From: UBA668 sp040081465
GTDB lineage: Bacteria; Actinomycetota; Acidimicrobiia; Acidimicrobiales; Ilumatobacteraceae
Direction: 5' to 3'
DNA length: 64,000 nucleotides
Assembly (NCBI GenBank): GCA_040081465.1
Contig: JBEBGL010000005.1
Coordinates: 62,001-126,000 of the forward strand
Shown here: positions 1 through 8,376 of the stretch, piece after piece
Numbering within the stretch: position 1 is the first letter of the stretch
Layout: each line of letters opens with the position of its first letter
Translations under genes and position numbers: made by a program
The notes under the pieces: model-generated
Told to the model about the DNA's origin: nothing
Seen by the model: only the letters and a program-made list of their open reading frames with translations
The model's database searches: none

Positions 1-580
1 GTGCTGTGCATCCGAGTGCCACGAGGGCGTTGGCGATGCGGGCGCCGTCGAGATGCAGTCGCAGCCCTCGCGTCGCGGCGAGCGCCCCGAGGGCGCTGAC
101 TTCGGCGGGTGAGTAGATCGTGCCAAAGTCGGTCGGGCAAGTTACAGAAAGCACCGACGGTTGCGAGCAATGCGCATCGTCCCACAACGTGGTGTCGAAG
201 GCGTGCTGTACCTCCGCCGTGTGCAGCTTGTAGTCGGCTCCCGGCAGACCGCGCATCACGGCGCCGGCGCCGAACATCGATGTCGCTCCGGCCTCGTTGG
301 TGAAGATGTGTGCGGTGTCGTGGCACAAGACGCTGCCCCACGGCGGACACATCGCCGACAGTGCCAGCGCGTTCGCGGCGGTGCCGCTGAGCACGGGAAA
401 CACTTTCGCGTCCGCCTGCTTGAACACGTCGCGCACCAACTCCGTCAGCTGTGCGGTGACGGCGTCGGCGCCGTACGCCAGCGCGGACCCGGTGTTTGCC
501 TTCTCGATCGCGGCGATGATCTCGGGTGCGACACCTGCGCAGTTGTCGCTACGCAGTTCGATGGGTGGCAATGAAGGCAT
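1..580 (-). CDS. ltaE: Low-specificity L-threonine aldolase, partial
   Basis: PLP-dependent lyase of the threonine aldolase/beta-eliminating lyase family, which cleaves L-threonine or allo-threonine to glycine and acetaldehyde in the cytoplasm. The reverse-strand frame starts with ATG at 580 (MPSLPPIELRSDN), has the family N-terminus with RSDN, a 'VLSGTAANALAL' cofactor-phosphate segment, the 'HEDTAH'-like segment read here as CHDTAHIFTNEAG, and reaches 'LHLDGARIANALVALGC', the Asp-Gly-Ala-Arg motif just before the PLP lysine. The lysine and the C-terminal domain lie beyond base 1, so about 193 residues of an expected ~340 are present. It is divergent from the exporter gene starting near 610, so the two share a very short promoter region. 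Confidence 0.85.
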   Translation of the reverse strand, partial: MPSLPPIELRSDNCAGVAPEIIAAIEKANTGSALAYGADAVTAQLTELVRDVFKQADAKVFPVLSGTAANALALSAMCPPWGSVLCHDTAHIFTNEAGATSMFGAGAVMRGLPGADYKLHTAEVQHAFDTTLWDDAHCSQPSVLSVTCPTDFGTIYSPAEVSALGALAATRGLRLHLDGARIANALVALGCTA

Positions 581-609
581 TCCGCCACCTTAGGAGCGCG
601 GAGCACTTG

Positions 610-1440
610 GTGCGAGACTGGATCGTGCATTGGACCGAGTTTGCCTTCGCCGCCGCGACCTCGGCAGTTGGCGCGATCGGCGGCCTTGGCGGCGCAGTGC
701 TGCTGGTGCCGTTGTTGGTGCTTACCGGCACGAGCGCTCGCGCGGCCGCGCCGCTCGGGTTGGTGTCAGTGGCGGCGGGTTCGTCGGCTGCGGGTGCTCG
801 CCAACTCAGTCACGGGCTGGTCAATCACCGCATCGGTATCTCGACTGAGGTCTTCGCCAGCGCTGGTGCGGTCACCGGCGCGTTGGCCAGCGGATTCGCT
901 AGCGATCGGTTGCTGAAGTTCGTGCTCGCGGGCGTCGCGCTCGCGGCCGGAGTGTTAGGTGCCCGACGCAAGGGAATTCGCAATCTCCCCGAACAAAGCC
1001 TGACAGTTGACGACGTTGGTGAACACGTGGGCTCATTGTCGGGCGTCTACCAACTCAACGACGGTTTCGTTCCGTACGCAGCGAAGCGATTTCGGGCCGG
1101 CGCGGCCCTGTTCGGCCTCTCGGGAATCATCGCCGGTCTCGCTGGTGCGAGCGGCGGGTTCGTTAAGACTCCGGCGAGCAGCGAAGTAATGCACGTGCCG
1201 GTGCGCGTCGCCGCGGCCACAACGACTTTCACGATCGGCGTGACTTCCGCCGCGGGTTTGATCGTGTTCGCGGTGCAACGCAGGCTCGATTTGGCTGCGT
1301 GCGCTGCCGTGTGTGCCGGCAGCATCGTCGGCGCAACAGCGGGTGCAGCGTTGCAATCGCGGCTAGGACCTCCGCAGGTTCGCCGGTTCCTTTCGGTCGC
1401 GCTCGTGGTAATCGCGATCGTTCTGGTGGTGAAGGCATGA
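610..1440 (+). CDS. TauE/SafE-family membrane exporter
   Basis: Integral membrane protein of the sulfite/sulfonate exporter TauE/SafE family (about 276 residues, usual 240-300). It contains two related halves with glycine-rich membrane segments: an N-terminal 'AIGGLGGAVLLVPLLVL' and a second 'IIAGLAGASGGFVKTP', the pseudo-repeat typical of the family, with a cytoplasmic loop between. GTG at 610 (or TTG at 607) is preferred because AGGAG lies at 592-596; starting earlier would overlap the divergent threonine aldolase. The stop overlaps the next gene by ATGA, so the two are translationally coupled. Substrate is not predictable; sulfite, sulfonates or other organic anions are known for relatives. 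Confidence 0.75.
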   Translation: MRDWIVHWTEFAFAAATSAVGAIGGLGGAVLLVPLLVLTGTSARAAAPLGLVSVAAGSSAAGARQLSHGLVNHRIGISTEVFASAGAVTGALASGFASDRLLKFVLAGVALAAGVLGARRKGIRNLPEQSLTVDDVGEHVGSLSGVYQLNDGFVPYAAKRFRAGAALFGLSGIIAGLAGASGGFVKTPASSEVMHVPVRVAAATTTFTIGVTSAAGLIVFAVQRRLDLAACAAVCAGSIVGATAGAALQSRLGPPQVRRFLSVALVVIAIVLVVKA

Positions 1441-1712
1441 GTGAACTCGATACGCCGATTCGCGGGCTAAAGCCGATGATGCTGGTCGCGACTATCGCCG
1501 CGTTCGCCCTCGCAGTAGTCGGAGCATTCAACCGCGGCACCGTTGGCACCACGGCCGCGGGGCTGGCAGTCGCGACAATCGTCGCGGTTCCGCTGTTGCG
1601 AGTCGTCTTCGTTGGCACGCACTGGTGGCGCATCGGCGATCGCCGGTTCGCGCTGATCTCCATAGGCCTGCTGGCCATTGTGGGCTCGGGGGCCATCATC
1701 GCCCTGTTGTAA
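1437..1712 (+). CDS. Small membrane protein, DUF1634-like
   Basis: A 91-residue protein with three predicted membrane segments, at about residues 14-32, 38-56 and 73-90, and a cytoplasmic basic stretch (RIGDRRFA) between the last two. DUF1634 proteins are of this size, end in a similar 'RV...DRR-hydrophobic' pattern, and are commonly encoded next to TauE/SafE exporters. The start ATG lies inside the TauE stop (ATGA at 1437-1440), implying coupled synthesis and probably a complex. Family assignment is by pattern and context, not by a search. Confidence 0.6.
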   Translation: MSELDTPIRGLKPMMLVATIAAFALAVVGAFNRGTVGTTAAGLAVATIVAVPLLRVVFVGTHWWRIGDRRFALISIGLLAIVGSGAIIALL

Positions 1713-1825
1713 CCATGAAGTTGTGAGTGGGCAGGTGTGAGTGGATTCGCTCAAATCTGGCTAACATTGATCCTTCAAGGGGTTTCCAATTTGGTGTCCC
1801 GTTTCAAAAAAAGTGAGGGCCCAAA

Positions 1826-2026
1826 ATGGCCACAGGTACAGTCAAGTTTTTCAATGCCGAAAAGGGTTACGGGTTCATCTCCCGTGAGCAAGGCGAAGAT
1901 GTGTTCGTTCACTTCTCGCAGATCCAGGGTGAGGGCTACAAGTCCCTCGTCGAGGGTCAGAGCGTCGAGTTCGATGTGGCCCCGGGCCGCAAGGGCGAAG
2001 AAGCACAGAACGTCCGCCCGCTCTGA
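1826..2026 (+). CDS. cspA: Cold-shock protein, CspA family
   Basis: A 66-residue single cold-shock domain that binds single-stranded nucleic acid and acts as an RNA chaperone. Both RNA-binding motifs are present: RNP1 as 'KGYGFIS' and RNP2 as 'VFVHFS', on an OB fold of standard length. The ATG at 1826 follows GAGGG at 1813-1817. The 113-base leader from 1713 is A/T-richer than its surroundings, as is common for csp 5' UTRs, but I see no promoter boxes I would defend. Its TGA stop (2024-2026) overlaps a downstream reading frame in the arrangement CTGA. Confidence 0.93.
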   Translation: MATGTVKFFNAEKGYGFISREQGEDVFVHFSQIQGEGYKSLVEGQSVEFDVAPGRKGEEAQNVRPL

Positions 2027-2286
2027 GCAGCAACGGCCGCGCCAAGCGCGATAGAGAACGCGCAAAGCAAGAAAAGGCCGCGCTAAAGCGTGAGAGGAAG
2101 CAAGCCGAAGCCACTGCCGAACCGTCGGAAGACGATTCAGCGGTAGCGACAGCAGTCCGGCGTCCACAAGATGTCGTGCTCGCAGACCTCGCGCAACTGC
2201 ATCAGAAATTCGGCGACGAGGCGATTTCCTTCGAGGATTTCGAATCGGCCAAATCCGAACTGCTGGCTCAACTAGCAGTCGACTAA
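2023..2286 (+). CDS. Small charged protein with C-terminal SHOCT-like motif, probable CTG start
   Basis: An 87-codon frame directly coupled to cspA. The first ~35 residues are highly charged and Lys/Arg/Glu/Gln-rich (RAKRDRERAKQEKAALKRER), probably helical or coiled. The C-terminal ~32 residues (VVLADLAQLHQKFGDEAI then SFEDFESAKSELLAQL) fit the SHOCT pattern of a short helix, a turn and 'EEF..K...LL'. Between the upstream in-frame stop at 1930 and this region there is no ATG, GTG or TTG. The only candidate near the natural N-terminus is CTG at 2023, which overlaps the cspA stop as CTGA. Codon usage is typical of the neighbouring genes. A -1 shift off cspA at the same point would also produce it. 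Function unknown. Confidence 0.6.
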   Translation: MSSNGRAKRDRERAKQEKAALKRERKQAEATAEPSEDDSAVATAVRRPQDVVLADLAQLHQKFGDEAISFEDFESAKSELLAQLAVD

Positions 2287-2303
2287 TGCCGCTGACCTAA
2301 ACG

Positions 2304-2924
2304 TCAGACACCAAACGCGGCGTCCGTCCCTAACGGGATCGGGCGCCGCGTTTCGTATTTCAGGCGGCGCAACCCGAACTTCACCATCGGTCCCATGGTC
2401 AACGCGAACAACAGCGTGCCGGGACCGATAGCTCCACCGAGCAGCGTGCCAACGACCAACGGTGTGCCGTCGGCGATCCATCGTGCGGGCACGATTCCCA
2501 TGCCGCGATGAATCAAGCCCAGCATCACAACCTCCGTGGGTCCCGCACCAAGTTCGGTCGTAACGACCAGACAAATCGCGACGGCAAGAATCAGCGTGCC
2601 GCCGATGAGTAACGCCAGCCGGGGAATCAAGCGGTGCTGCTCGGGGATGATCGAGAGCACAACGTTGACTACTGGTCCAATGACGGTGGTTCCAACAACT
2701 GAACCCCAACCCGGTCGAACACCGAGCGCCGTGCCGATGGCGAAGAAGATCATCGCGTCGACGATGAAACAGATGCCCAACGACCAGCCGGTTGCGTGAC
2801 CCATACCGGTGTTGAACACGTCGAACGGCGCCACGCCCAACTCAGCTTCGATCAGCATCGGTACGCCAATCGCCACCAGTAGCCACGACGCGAGAAGTCG
2901 GAGAAGTCGCGTTCGCATTGCCAT
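2304..2924 (-). CDS. YczE/YyaS-type integral membrane protein
   Basis: A 206-residue hydrophobic protein with about five membrane segments. It resembles the YczE/YyaS/YitT group: an opening basic helix, 'AELGVAPFDVFNTGMG' after the first segment, and the matching 'TELGAGPTEVVMLGL' later. This internal repeat of G(V/A)xP(F/T)(D/E)V is characteristic. The biochemical role of the family is unknown; YczE of Bacillus influences surfactin synthesis. Start ATG at 2924 is followed by MRTRLLR, a positive-inside anchor. It is divergent from the TauD dioxygenase with 47 bases between them. Confidence 0.75.
   Translation of the reverse strand: MAMRTRLLRLLASWLLVAIGVPMLIEAELGVAPFDVFNTGMGHATGWSLGICFIVDAMIFFAIGTALGVRPGWGSVVGTTVIGPVVNVVLSIIPEQHRLIPRLALLIGGTLILAVAICLVVTTELGAGPTEVVMLGLIHRGMGIVPARWIADGTPLVVGTLLGGAIGPGTLLFALTMGPMVKFGLRRLKYETRRPIPLGTDAAFGV
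2313..2353. terminator. Hairpin between convergent genes
   Basis: AAACGCGGCG at 2313-2322 pairs perfectly with CGCCGCGTTT at 2344-2353 (10 bp). It lies where the csp/SHOCT unit and the reverse-strand membrane gene converge, inside the last codons of the latter. There is no strong T-run on either strand, so a bidirectional terminator is only inferred from position and stem quality. Confidence 0.45.
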
Positions 2925-2971
2925 GACTCTTGGAAGCTATCTTCCACTCAGGTCGAAGCGAGGAGCGTGCG

Positions 2972-3877
2972 ATGGCCACCGTGCCTTTGTCTAATTGGAA
3001 GGTGACCCCTATCACCGGCGTGTTCGGTGCCGAACTCACCGACGGGCGCGTGCTCGACGACGCCTACGACGCAGCGTGGCTAACCACGTTGCTGGAAGAC
3101 CATCGCCTGATCGTGCTTCGCGATCAGCACTTGACGCACGCCGAACAGGTTTCGTTTGCGCGCTCAATCGGCGAACCCACACCCGCGCATCCGGTTGTGC
3201 CCGGTCATCCAGATCACCCTGAGATCTTGGTGCTCGACGCTGCGCAAGGCGGCCGCAACGCGATGTGGCACACAGATGTCACGTTCGTGCCTACACCGCC
3301 GGCGGCGTCGATTCTGGTCGCAGATGTGGTTCCGACCTCGGGCGGCGACACGATGTTTGCCGACACACGGTCGGCGTATGAGGGCTTAGCTGCGCCGCTG
3401 CGAGAGCTTGTCGACGGGCTCGAAGCCGTTCATCGCATTACGCCGCTGGCGTATTGGGGCGAACCGTTCGATAGCGCGCTCGGTCGCGACGACGCGCAGA
3501 AACTGCTCGACGATTCGCGAAAGGTTCCGCCCGTCATTCACCCAGTCGTGCGCGTGCACCCCACCACCGGTCGCCGGAACCTGTTCGTCAACCCGGGCTT
3601 CACATCACACGTCGTTGGAATGTCGCGCATCGAGAGCGAGGGCCTACTGCAGATGCTGTACGCGCATATGACGCAACCGATCTACGTGCTGCGCCACCGC
3701 TGGCGTGCCGGCGATGTTGTGATCTGGGACAACCGAGCAACGATGCACTACGCAGTAGACGACTACGGGACAACCGAGCGACGCATGCGACGAGTGACGA
3801 TTCGAGGCGGCACCGCGCGCGGGCCAGCAGGAACGGAAAGTGCGGTGGCGTCTGATCCGCTCGTGGCTATTCGTTAG
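2972..3877 (+). CDS. TauD/TfdA-family 2-oxoglutarate dioxygenase
   Basis: Fe(II)/2-oxoglutarate-dependent dioxygenase of the TauD/TfdA fold, about 301 residues. Visible active-site elements are the HxD pair in 'MWHTDVTF' (His100, Asp102), the distal His in 'ATMHYAVDDYG' and the 2-oxoglutarate-binding arginine in 'ERRMRRVTIRG'. ATG at 2972 is chosen because GAGGAG lies just before it and the family N-terminus (ITGVFGAEL) follows. The substrate cannot be told; relatives attack taurine, alkylsulfates or aryloxyacetates, and the TauE-type exporter nearby makes a sulfonate-type substrate thinkable but unproven. Its TAG stop is interleaved with the stop of the converging DM13 gene. Confidence 0.85.
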   Translation: MATVPLSNWKVTPITGVFGAELTDGRVLDDAYDAAWLTTLLEDHRLIVLRDQHLTHAEQVSFARSIGEPTPAHPVVPGHPDHPEILVLDAAQGGRNAMWHTDVTFVPTPPAASILVADVVPTSGGDTMFADTRSAYEGLAAPLRELVDGLEAVHRITPLAYWGEPFDSALGRDDAQKLLDDSRKVPPVIHPVVRVHPTTGRRNLFVNPGFTSHVVGMSRIESEGLLQMLYAHMTQPIYVLRHRWRAGDVVIWDNRATMHYAVDDYGTTERRMRRVTIRGGTARGPAGTESAVASDPLVAIR

Positions 3878-4437
3878 GCCGCGAGCATGAGCGGAGCTTC
3901 ACCGAACGGGCTGGAGAAGCGGACGCACCAGATCAGCACTTTGTCGTACACCGACAGATCGACGCTGGCTGGAATCTCGTAGTTCTGATCACCGACGTTG
4001 CCCTTCAGGTCGCCGAGGTCGATGAAGTCTGAGACATCCCCCGTCGAGCTATTGACGAGGTAGACATTGAGGTCGGGGCCGTTGCTTGTGTTCAAATCTT
4101 CGATTCGCAAGAACCGTTGGCCGCTGCCATCACCGAGAACCGCGGCGGTGCCAGATGTGTCGTGATCCAGCGAGACGAAGGTTCCCGTCGCCTCGGTAAC
4201 GACCTGCGGTGGTGGCAAGGTCGTGGGTGCGAGAGTCGGAACCGGCAGGCCGGTGGTATCGGTCGGCGCGAGTGTTACAGCTGGTGCGTTGGTCGTCGGT
4301 GAGCTGAACGTCGGCGCGGCTTCGTTGACTTCGTCGTCAATGAAGAGTGTGTGGACGGCGAAGTAGCCGAAGGCAACCCATGCAAGCGCAGCCAGTCCGA
4401 CCAGCGCGCCAATAGTTATCTTCGTCTTCTTCTGCAT
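3874..4437 (-). CDS. Membrane-anchored DM13-domain protein
   Basis: A 187-residue protein with an N-terminal signal-anchor helix (residues ~8-29), a Thr/Pro/Ala-rich extracytoplasmic linker (~35-80) and a C-terminal DM13 domain (~85-187). DM13 features seen are 'LRIEDLNTSNGPDLNVYL', 'GDLKGNVGDQNYEIP' and a conserved tryptophan-cysteine in 'KVLIWCVRFSSPFGEAPL'. DM13 is thought to take part in extracytoplasmic redox or electron transfer through that cysteine; the role here is unknown. The downstream neighbour at 4441 on the other side of its start is the next gene upstream on the same strand, only 3 bases away, so the pair is probably co-transcribed. Confidence 0.8.
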   Translation of the reverse strand: MQKKTKITIGALVGLAALAWVAFGYFAVHTLFIDDEVNEAAPTFSSPTTNAPAVTLAPTDTTGLPVPTLAPTTLPPPQVVTEATGTFVSLDHDTSGTAAVLGDGSGQRFLRIEDLNTSNGPDLNVYLVNSSTGDVSDFIDLGDLKGNVGDQNYEIPASVDLSVYDKVLIWCVRFSSPFGEAPLMLAA

Positions 4438-4440
4438 TCC

Positions 4441-5001
4441 TCAGACAGTACGACCCAGGAACGCCGCGAGTTGGTCGGCCTTGCTGGCCCCAGCTGGCGC
4501 TGCCTGCTCGGGACCGAATGGTGCGCCCTCAGCGCCACGGAACTCGGGTGCGATGCCGGCGCGAGCACCGACCAACAGATTGGCTGCCAACTCGGGGTTG
4601 AGGTCGCTGCTCTGCCCGGTTGCGCGTGCGAGGTCCCACGCGTGGGTGAACGTGTCGAGTGCGGCAAGCCCCAAGAAGTCGGAGCCCTTCATGGGGCCCC
4701 ACGGGAGTTGCATGGTCGAGTCCATCGCGCCGTCGGCGTTGAAGGCTGCGACCGCACCGGCCGAGGCTTGTGCGAACGTCGCGGCGAAGTCGCCAGCCGA
4801 GAAATCGGGCGCTGCGTCTGCGCTCATCGTGTCGCCCTTCGCGACGGTGCCGAACCAGAACTGTCCGCCGACCATGTGGTTCACAAGATCGGAAACCTTC
4901 CACGACGCGCACGGCGTTGTGGAGCTGAGTTGGTCGGGCTTCACCCCGGCCAGAACTTTCTTCGCGGTGGCGACTGCTTGCTCAAGTGGTGCTGCGCTCA
5001 T
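4441..5001 (-). CDS. TIGR03086-family DinB-like metal-binding protein
   Basis: A 186-residue member of the actinobacterial TIGR03086 / mycothiol-dependent maleylpyruvate isomerase-like group (DinB four-helix fold). Family marks are 'TPCASWKVSDLVNHMVGG', containing the first metal-binding His, and 'LDTFTHAWDLARATGQ', containing the second HxxD-type site. Such proteins bind a divalent metal and many use mycothiol, but the reaction is unknown for most members. Start ATG at 5001. It precedes the DM13 gene on the same strand with a 3-base gap. Confidence 0.8.
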   Translation of the reverse strand: MSAAPLEQAVATAKKVLAGVKPDQLSSTTPCASWKVSDLVNHMVGGQFWFGTVAKGDTMSADAAPDFSAGDFAATFAQASAGAVAAFNADGAMDSTMQLPWGPMKGSDFLGLAALDTFTHAWDLARATGQSSDLNPELAANLLVGARAGIAPEFRGAEGAPFGPEQAAPAGASKADQLAAFLGRTV

Positions 5002-5046
5002 GATGGGTCCTTTCGTTGAAAGTGCAGTCGACCTTACCGCGCCGAA

Positions 5047-5073
5047 TCGACTCCAAAATCAGCCCGGAGTCGA
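5047..5073 (-). other. Intergenic hairpin
   Basis: TCGACTCC at 5047-5054 pairs with GGAGTCGA at 5066-5073 (8 bp, 11-base loop) in the 100-base gap between two reverse-strand genes. There is no T-run, so it could be a weak terminator, an attenuator for the downstream gene, or an mRNA end-stabilising structure. Confidence 0.35.
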
Positions 5074-5101
5074 CTGGCGCGGCAAGTGTCGCGACTGATC
5101 C

Positions 5102-5389
5102 TCAGGGATTGCGGACGCCGTCGGCGGCCATGAAGCCCTGTGCCGGGTAGATGCTCGGCCCGCCGACCAGGCCTGCCTGCTCGGTTGCCGGGCCGATGAC
5201 CGCGCCGAACTTCGCGAATGAGGCCTCGTCGGCCCACACGTCGATCACGGTGACCCCTTCGGGTGTTGCAAAGCACACGTGTGAGAGGCGGCTCGATTGA
5301 TTGTTGATGGCGGCCCCGCCGATCTTGAAAACCTTCTCGTACTGGTCGACGGTTGCACCAGGAAACTGAAACACGGCTGCGATGGTCAT
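5102..5389 (-). CDS. Small ABM-fold-like protein
   Basis: A 95-residue soluble protein starting 'MTIAAVFQFPGATVDQYEKV'. The pattern of a strand, a helix 'VDQYEKVFKIGG', a second strand pair 'GVTVIDVWADEASFAKF' and a short helix near the end fits dimeric alpha-beta-barrel proteins such as antibiotic-biosynthesis-monooxygenase-like domains. No catalytic motif can be named. ATG at 5389 is supported by AGGAG directly upstream. It is separated from the next gene on the strand by the hairpin at 5047-5073. Confidence 0.65.
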   Translation of the reverse strand: MTIAAVFQFPGATVDQYEKVFKIGGAAINNQSSRLSHVCFATPEGVTVIDVWADEASFAKFGAVIGPATEQAGLVGGPSIYPAQGFMAADGVRNP

Positions 5390-5502
5390 CTGACTCTCCT
5401 TTTCTCCGCCGCCACGGTGGCGGTGGGTAGCGCCCACAATGCGCCACACGCACCGTGAGCACATGGGGGAGAGTCACCCATTCTGGTGTTGCGGTCTAAA
5501 GG

Positions 5503-8325
5503 TCAGGGCGCCTGCCGACGGCGCGCGATTTCGGCTAGTTCCACTCGATTCGCTGCACCAAGCTTGACAATCAGGGCGGCAACGTGCTTTTCAACCGTCT
5601 TGGGAGAGACGAAGAGTTGTGCAGCGATCTCTCGGTTGGTCTGGCGATCGCGCAGAAAGTCCAACACCTCTGCCTCGCGCGCGGTCACGCCCGCTCGACG
5701 TAGGTCTTCGTCGAGTATGGCCTCCGTGCCGCGCTGGCGCGGCGCGGCATGACCGAGCGATCGAAGTAGGCCGCGCGCGTTTTCGGCGGCGCGCGGGAGA
5801 CCGAGGGCAACGAAGGCGACCTCTGCGTCGCGAAGAAGTTGTGCGCGACTATTTACGGTTGCTGCAGACGTTGCAGCCACGACACGGCGGACGATGGCAC
5901 CGAACAGCGGGTAACGCGAACCGGCCGCGAGCGCGCCGGCCAGTTCGATCGCCGCCTGCTCATTCGAACCTTCGTTGGCGAGAGCGACAGCGAGTGCGGC
6001 TCCGAGCCAGAGCTCCGACCAACGCGCGCCGCGCACCTCCGAATTCAGCGCCTCGCGAACCTGCGTTGATGTCACTAGTGCGTCGACGGCGTCGAGCAAC
6101 ATGGCAGGGCCGAGAGAAGCGTCGAGGATTCGCGCGTGCCGCTCGGGGGCGTGCGACCGAGCGGTGGCGAATGCTCGACGCGCACGCGGACGGTCGTCGT
6201 CGACCAGCGCGCCAACGCCGTGTGCAATCGCCCACACGCCTGCGCGCAGGTCGCCATCCTCGGGCGCGAGCAGCTCTGCCCGCGCGCAGTGCCGCTCAGC
6301 AGTGGTTCGATCAGCAGAGAATGCCGCGGCGATGCCAAGGTGGAACTCGCACGCTGCCTCAAGGTTGCGCAAACCGACACGCGCCGCGATGGCCTGCACT
6401 TCGGCTGCCAGGTCGGCGCAACGACGATGGTGGCCGGTCATCACACACGCAGACGCAAGATTTAGGCCGGCCGATACGGCAGCACCGAAGGCGCCGACGC
6501 GCAGTGCTTCGCTGTATGCGCGCTCGAGCCGATCGGTGCGCGCATCGCGCAGCATCTCGACGGTGCCGAGTTCATTCAGCACGCTTAAGCGCTGAGCTGA
6601 TAGCTGGGCGCGCTCGGCCACTACGAGCGCCTTCTCGAGCGCGATCGCCGCGTCATTCAGGTCTCGTTGCCGTGCGACGCGGCCAGCGAAGTGATACACA
6701 TCGCACGCGACCCGGTCGACACCTGAGCGCTCGGCCATTGCTACCGCTTTTTCCACCTGATGCTCGACCGAAACTCTTTGCCCTGGACGGTCTGCACCGA
6801 ATGCGCTTTCCGCGTCGAGCAACGAGAGTTCGGCCATGGCCTCGTCGGTGTTAGCTAGCCGATGCGCGGCCGCCAGGTGCGTGTCGGCGAATGACCACTC
6901 GCCTTGGCCGACGTAAGCCCTGGCCAATAGAAGATGTAGTTGCAGAGTTGTCGCCTGGTTCGCCCCGTCGGATCGCGCGAGTAGATCAGTTGCTAGGTCG
7001 ACCGCTGCCGCGGAGTTGCCGACCAGCAAGTTGGACCTGATGACGCTCAGCCCTGATTCGAGCAGCCCCGGCAGATTGTGATCGCGCGTTAATCGAAACG
7101 ATCGCCCGCTCGTGAAGGCAGCATCGCCAAGTTCACCGGCGGCCTCCGCGCGGGATCGGGCTTTGTCGAGGATCGCTACTGCAAGTTCCGGCGCTGCGGC
7201 CTCAAGCATCAAGTCGGCCGCGAGTACATCTCGCTCGAGCCCCGGTGTGCCGACTTCGCATAGCGCCTCCGCAAGAGCGCGGCTCAAGTTGCCGCGCTCT
7301 GTTGACACGATGTCGGCGATAACGACCGAGCGGGTAAGCGCGTGGCGAAACCCAACTCGAGCACCATCCGTCGCCAACAGATCCTCTGTCGTTGCGTTCC
7401 GCAGCGAGGCGACGCTCGATTCTGCGTCGAGGGACAACGCGTGCGCAACTACGTTCCACTCGACCTTTTCGCCCAAGAGGGCTGCGGCTTGGATCGCCTT
7501 TCGATGTTGCGCCGGCAAAGCTTCAAGATGGGCGTGCACGACGTCGGCAAATCGCCGCGGCCTGTCGCCAGAGTTGTCGATCGAGAGCAGATCCTCTATG
7601 ACGAGTGGTAGTCCTTCGGAATCGTTCACGATCGACCCGATGTCGATTGACTGCGACCCGGGCGGCGAGCAGCGGTCGATCATCTCGCCGACTTCTGACG
7701 GCGTCAGGCGCGACAGGCTGAATTCGGAGACATCAGCGCGGCGTAGTTCGCTGAGAGTACGAACGCCCTTGCCCTCCGCTCGCAGCGAGAGGCACAGCAC
7801 AATTGAAACCTCGCGGATGTGGTCGACGACATAGGTCAGCGACGCGAGCGTCTGTTCGTCGGCCCAGTGCAGGTCATCGAGCACGACGAGCATCCCGTCT
7901 TCGCCCGCGAGATGGGCGAGCGCGCGCAGGATGGCTTCGCCGAGCACGACGGGTGCTTCGATAGGGGCAGACCAGTTTGGTTCGCGCCAATGCGGTACGA
8001 CCATTCCAAGCGCAGCGCGATACGGGGCCAGCGCGGCCGCGTCAGTTGGCCACGGATCTCCGCGCGTCGCTGCCATCAGGGCTTCCGACCAACTGCGCAG
8101 CGGCACGCCGCTGTACTCCAAGGACGACCGCCCAACAGTGACTCGCAGCCCACGATGCTCGGCGGCTGCGACCAACTCCTTGCACAACCGAGTCTTGCCA
8201 ATTCCCGCCTCACCGACGAGCGCGATGACTGATCCGCGTCCAGCGCGAGCCTGCGCAAGTGCTGCGTCCGATGCTTGCATCTCGCGTTCCCGGCCGATCA
8301 GCACGGGACATCGAACTGTGCCCAC
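5503..8325 (-). CDS. LAL-type LuxR-family transcriptional regulator with AAA ATPase
   Basis: A 940-residue large ATP-binding LuxR (LAL/MalT-like) regulator. The N-terminal STAND/AAA module has Walker A 'GEAGIGKTRL' (about residues 38-47) and Walker B 'MLVVLDDLHWAD'. A long helical, TPR-like sensor region (about 350-850) follows. The C-terminal LuxR HTH is intact: 'VTAREAEVLDFLRDRQTNRE' then 'IAAQLFVSPKTVEKHVAALI'. Such proteins couple a small-molecule or protein signal and ATP binding to DNA binding; the ligand is unknown. It is divergent from a methyltransferase gene, so a shared 51-base promoter region is the nearest possible target. Confidence 0.9.
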   Translation of the reverse strand: MGTVRCPVLIGREREMQASDAALAQARAGRGSVIALVGEAGIGKTRLCKELVAAAEHRGLRVTVGRSSLEYSGVPLRSWSEALMAATRGDPWPTDAAALAPYRAALGMVVPHWREPNWSAPIEAPVVLGEAILRALAHLAGEDGMLVVLDDLHWADEQTLASLTYVVDHIREVSIVLCLSLRAEGKGVRTLSELRRADVSEFSLSRLTPSEVGEMIDRCSPPGSQSIDIGSIVNDSEGLPLVIEDLLSIDNSGDRPRRFADVVHAHLEALPAQHRKAIQAAALLGEKVEWNVVAHALSLDAESSVASLRNATTEDLLATDGARVGFRHALTRSVVIADIVSTERGNLSRALAEALCEVGTPGLERDVLAADLMLEAAAPELAVAILDKARSRAEAAGELGDAAFTSGRSFRLTRDHNLPGLLESGLSVIRSNLLVGNSAAAVDLATDLLARSDGANQATTLQLHLLLARAYVGQGEWSFADTHLAAAHRLANTDEAMAELSLLDAESAFGADRPGQRVSVEHQVEKAVAMAERSGVDRVACDVYHFAGRVARQRDLNDAAIALEKALVVAERAQLSAQRLSVLNELGTVEMLRDARTDRLERAYSEALRVGAFGAAVSAGLNLASACVMTGHHRRCADLAAEVQAIAARVGLRNLEAACEFHLGIAAAFSADRTTAERHCARAELLAPEDGDLRAGVWAIAHGVGALVDDDRPRARRAFATARSHAPERHARILDASLGPAMLLDAVDALVTSTQVREALNSEVRGARWSELWLGAALAVALANEGSNEQAAIELAGALAAGSRYPLFGAIVRRVVAATSAATVNSRAQLLRDAEVAFVALGLPRAAENARGLLRSLGHAAPRQRGTEAILDEDLRRAGVTAREAEVLDFLRDRQTNREIAAQLFVSPKTVEKHVAALIVKLGAANRVELAEIARRRQAP

Positions 8326-8376
8326 GAGCGCACGCTAACCGCGCTTGTCCGGTACAAATTCGCTACGGTCGCGGCC

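Noticed and set aside
5619..6854. Open frame of 411 codons opposite the LAL regulator
   Set aside because: Antisense shadow; the regulator frame carries Walker and LuxR motifs in order.
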